DNA of 34,554 nucleotides from Fidelibacterota bacterium. Its GTDB lineage: Bacteria; Fidelibacterota; UBA8477; JABMPR01. Where the stretch lies: contig JAIPJF010000010.1 of NCBI GenBank assembly GCA_021734325.1, forward strand, positions 1 to 34,554. Direction: 5' to 3'. The position numbers were made by a program, and so were the translations under genes. The notes beneath the pieces are model-generated. The model did not search any database, had not been told where the DNA came from, and worked only from the letters and a program-made list of their open reading frames with translations. This document shows, in pieces, positions 33,842 through 34,554 of this stretch (positions are counted from its first letter, which is position 1; every line of letters begins with the position of its first letter).

Positions 33842-34554
33842 GGATCACCTCCGCCTTCACCATGCGTTTGAAAATATCAGCCAGGCCGGGCAATCTCTGT
33901 GAAGCCTGTACAATTCTTCCATTGAATAATGCAGTAATGGCTTCTGGTTTGACATCTGTCTCAGTTATAATCTCGTAATGATTTCCCTGGACAGAATAGG
34001 AGCTGACGTCAGGCGAGGCATCCAGAATATTGAAATCCCTCTCATGGGTTTCTGATAAAGTTAGATCCACGATCCGATTCTCCTGCTCGGTCTCCTTCAA
34101 TTCTTTCAGCGTCCCTTCTGCAACCACTCGTCCATCATCCAGAATTGATATTCGATCTGCAATACGTTCCACTTGATCGATATTACTGGAGATGAGCACT
34201 GTGGTAAACCTCGATTTCTGTTCTCTCAAAAAAGTTTCCATGAGTTCCTTGCATCCTAAGTCCAGGGAGGCTGTGGGTTCATCCAGCAGCAGGATGGATG
34301 GATTATGTAATACGGCCCGAATGAATTCCATTTTACGGCGCGTACCGTAGCTAACTTCATGGGGATAAGCGTGGAGCTTGTCGATCATCTCAAAACGCGT
34401 CACAAAGCCGGAGATACGGTTCAGGAGATCAACCGGGGCGATCCCATGGAGTTTCCCTTGAAGAATAAGATTCTCCATCAGGGTGAGTGATTCTTCAAAT
34501 CGACAATCCTGAGACATGTAACCAATTTGCTGTCTAATCTGGTTTTGTCGTGCA
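33834..34554 (-). CDS. ABC transporter ATPase, N-terminus cut off by the window edge
   Basis: The frame is open to the last base, so 240 codons are seen and the beginning is missing. The first visible residues, IRQQIGYMSQD, are the Q-loop region, so the Walker A motif lies beyond the edge. Walker B is ILLLDEPTASLD, followed by the switch region. The signature is degenerate (VSYGTRRKM instead of LSGGQ). The D-loop is intact (SLD). The C-terminal ~85 residues are a beta-rich regulatory extension as in many ABC-2 exporters. An ATG at 34517 is internal, not the start, because in-frame codons before it match the family. It pairs with the permease gene downstream (8-nt overlap). Confidence 0.9.
   Translation of the reverse strand, partial: ARQNQIRQQIGYMSQDCRFEESLTLMENLILQGKLHGIAPVDLLNRISGFVTRFEMIDKLHAYPHEVSYGTRRKMEFIRAVLHNPSILLLDEPTASLDLGCKELMETFLREQKSRFTTVLISSNIDQVERIADRISILDDGRVVAEGTLKELKETEQENRIVDLTLSETHERDFNILDASPDVSSYSVQGNHYEIITETDVKPEAITALFNGRIVQASQRLPGLADIFKRMVKAEVIHE

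Overview
The window looks like a chromosomal piece of a Gram-negative bacterium of the FCB superphylum. A Marinimicrobia/Fidelibacterota-, Ignavibacteria- or KSB1-like lineage fits best. The evidence is a YPNPFN-type C-terminal secretion tail (type IX secretion style) on a glycoside hydrolase, two lipobox lipoproteins, an AmpG-like inner-membrane transporter, and a SpoIID-domain protein in what appears to be a non-sporulating context. The lineage is an inference; no rRNA gene is present. I see no insertion sequences, tRNAs, CRISPR arrays or phage genes.

Left part (1-6.8 kb, mostly + strand): a truncated secreted protein leaves the window on the minus strand. A 494-bp divergent intergenic region with several symmetric elements follows. 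Then come a succinate-semialdehyde-type aldehyde dehydrogenase, an APC amino-acid permease, a GAF-PAS-PAS hybrid histidine kinase and a DUF4442 hotdog protein. The last of these meets the minus-strand block tail to tail with a 4-nt overlap.

Everything from 6.8 kb to the right edge is read leftwards. The block rsmI - membrane protein - tmk - S41 protease (10.4-6.8 kb) is a chain of 4-nt start/stop overlaps. Just upstream of it lie the three enzymes of the saccharopine route of lysine breakdown (lysine-ketoglutarate reductase, saccharopine dehydrogenase, aminoadipate-semialdehyde dehydrogenase; 14.6-10.4 kb), with a good candidate promoter. Small housekeeping genes follow (TrmH-type methyltransferase, YbjQ protein, a two-helix membrane protein, a DUF971 protein; 16.3-14.8 kb).

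The most interesting region is 30.8-16.4 kb. In transcription order it encodes a two-domain family 2 glycosyltransferase, a divergent ROK-type kinase, a SpoIID-type protein without an export signal, a NamZ-type exo-muramidase lipoprotein, a secreted GH18 enzyme, a second NamZ-type lipoprotein, an AmpG-like permease with a periplasmic beta-rich insertion, a sodium:solute symporter and a UMF1-type permease. It ends in a strong intrinsic terminator. I read this as a peptidoglycan (muropeptide/amino-sugar) salvage locus: secreted and lipid-anchored hydrolases trim glycan, the transporters import the products, and the kinase and SpoIID protein act inside. The GH18 gene appears to start at an ATT codon.

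Right part (31.0-34.6 kb): alanine racemase, an HU-type protein whose terminator sits directly in front of the racemase gene, a nucleoside 2-deoxyribosyltransferase-like protein, and an ABC-2 exporter whose ATPase gene is cut by the window edge.
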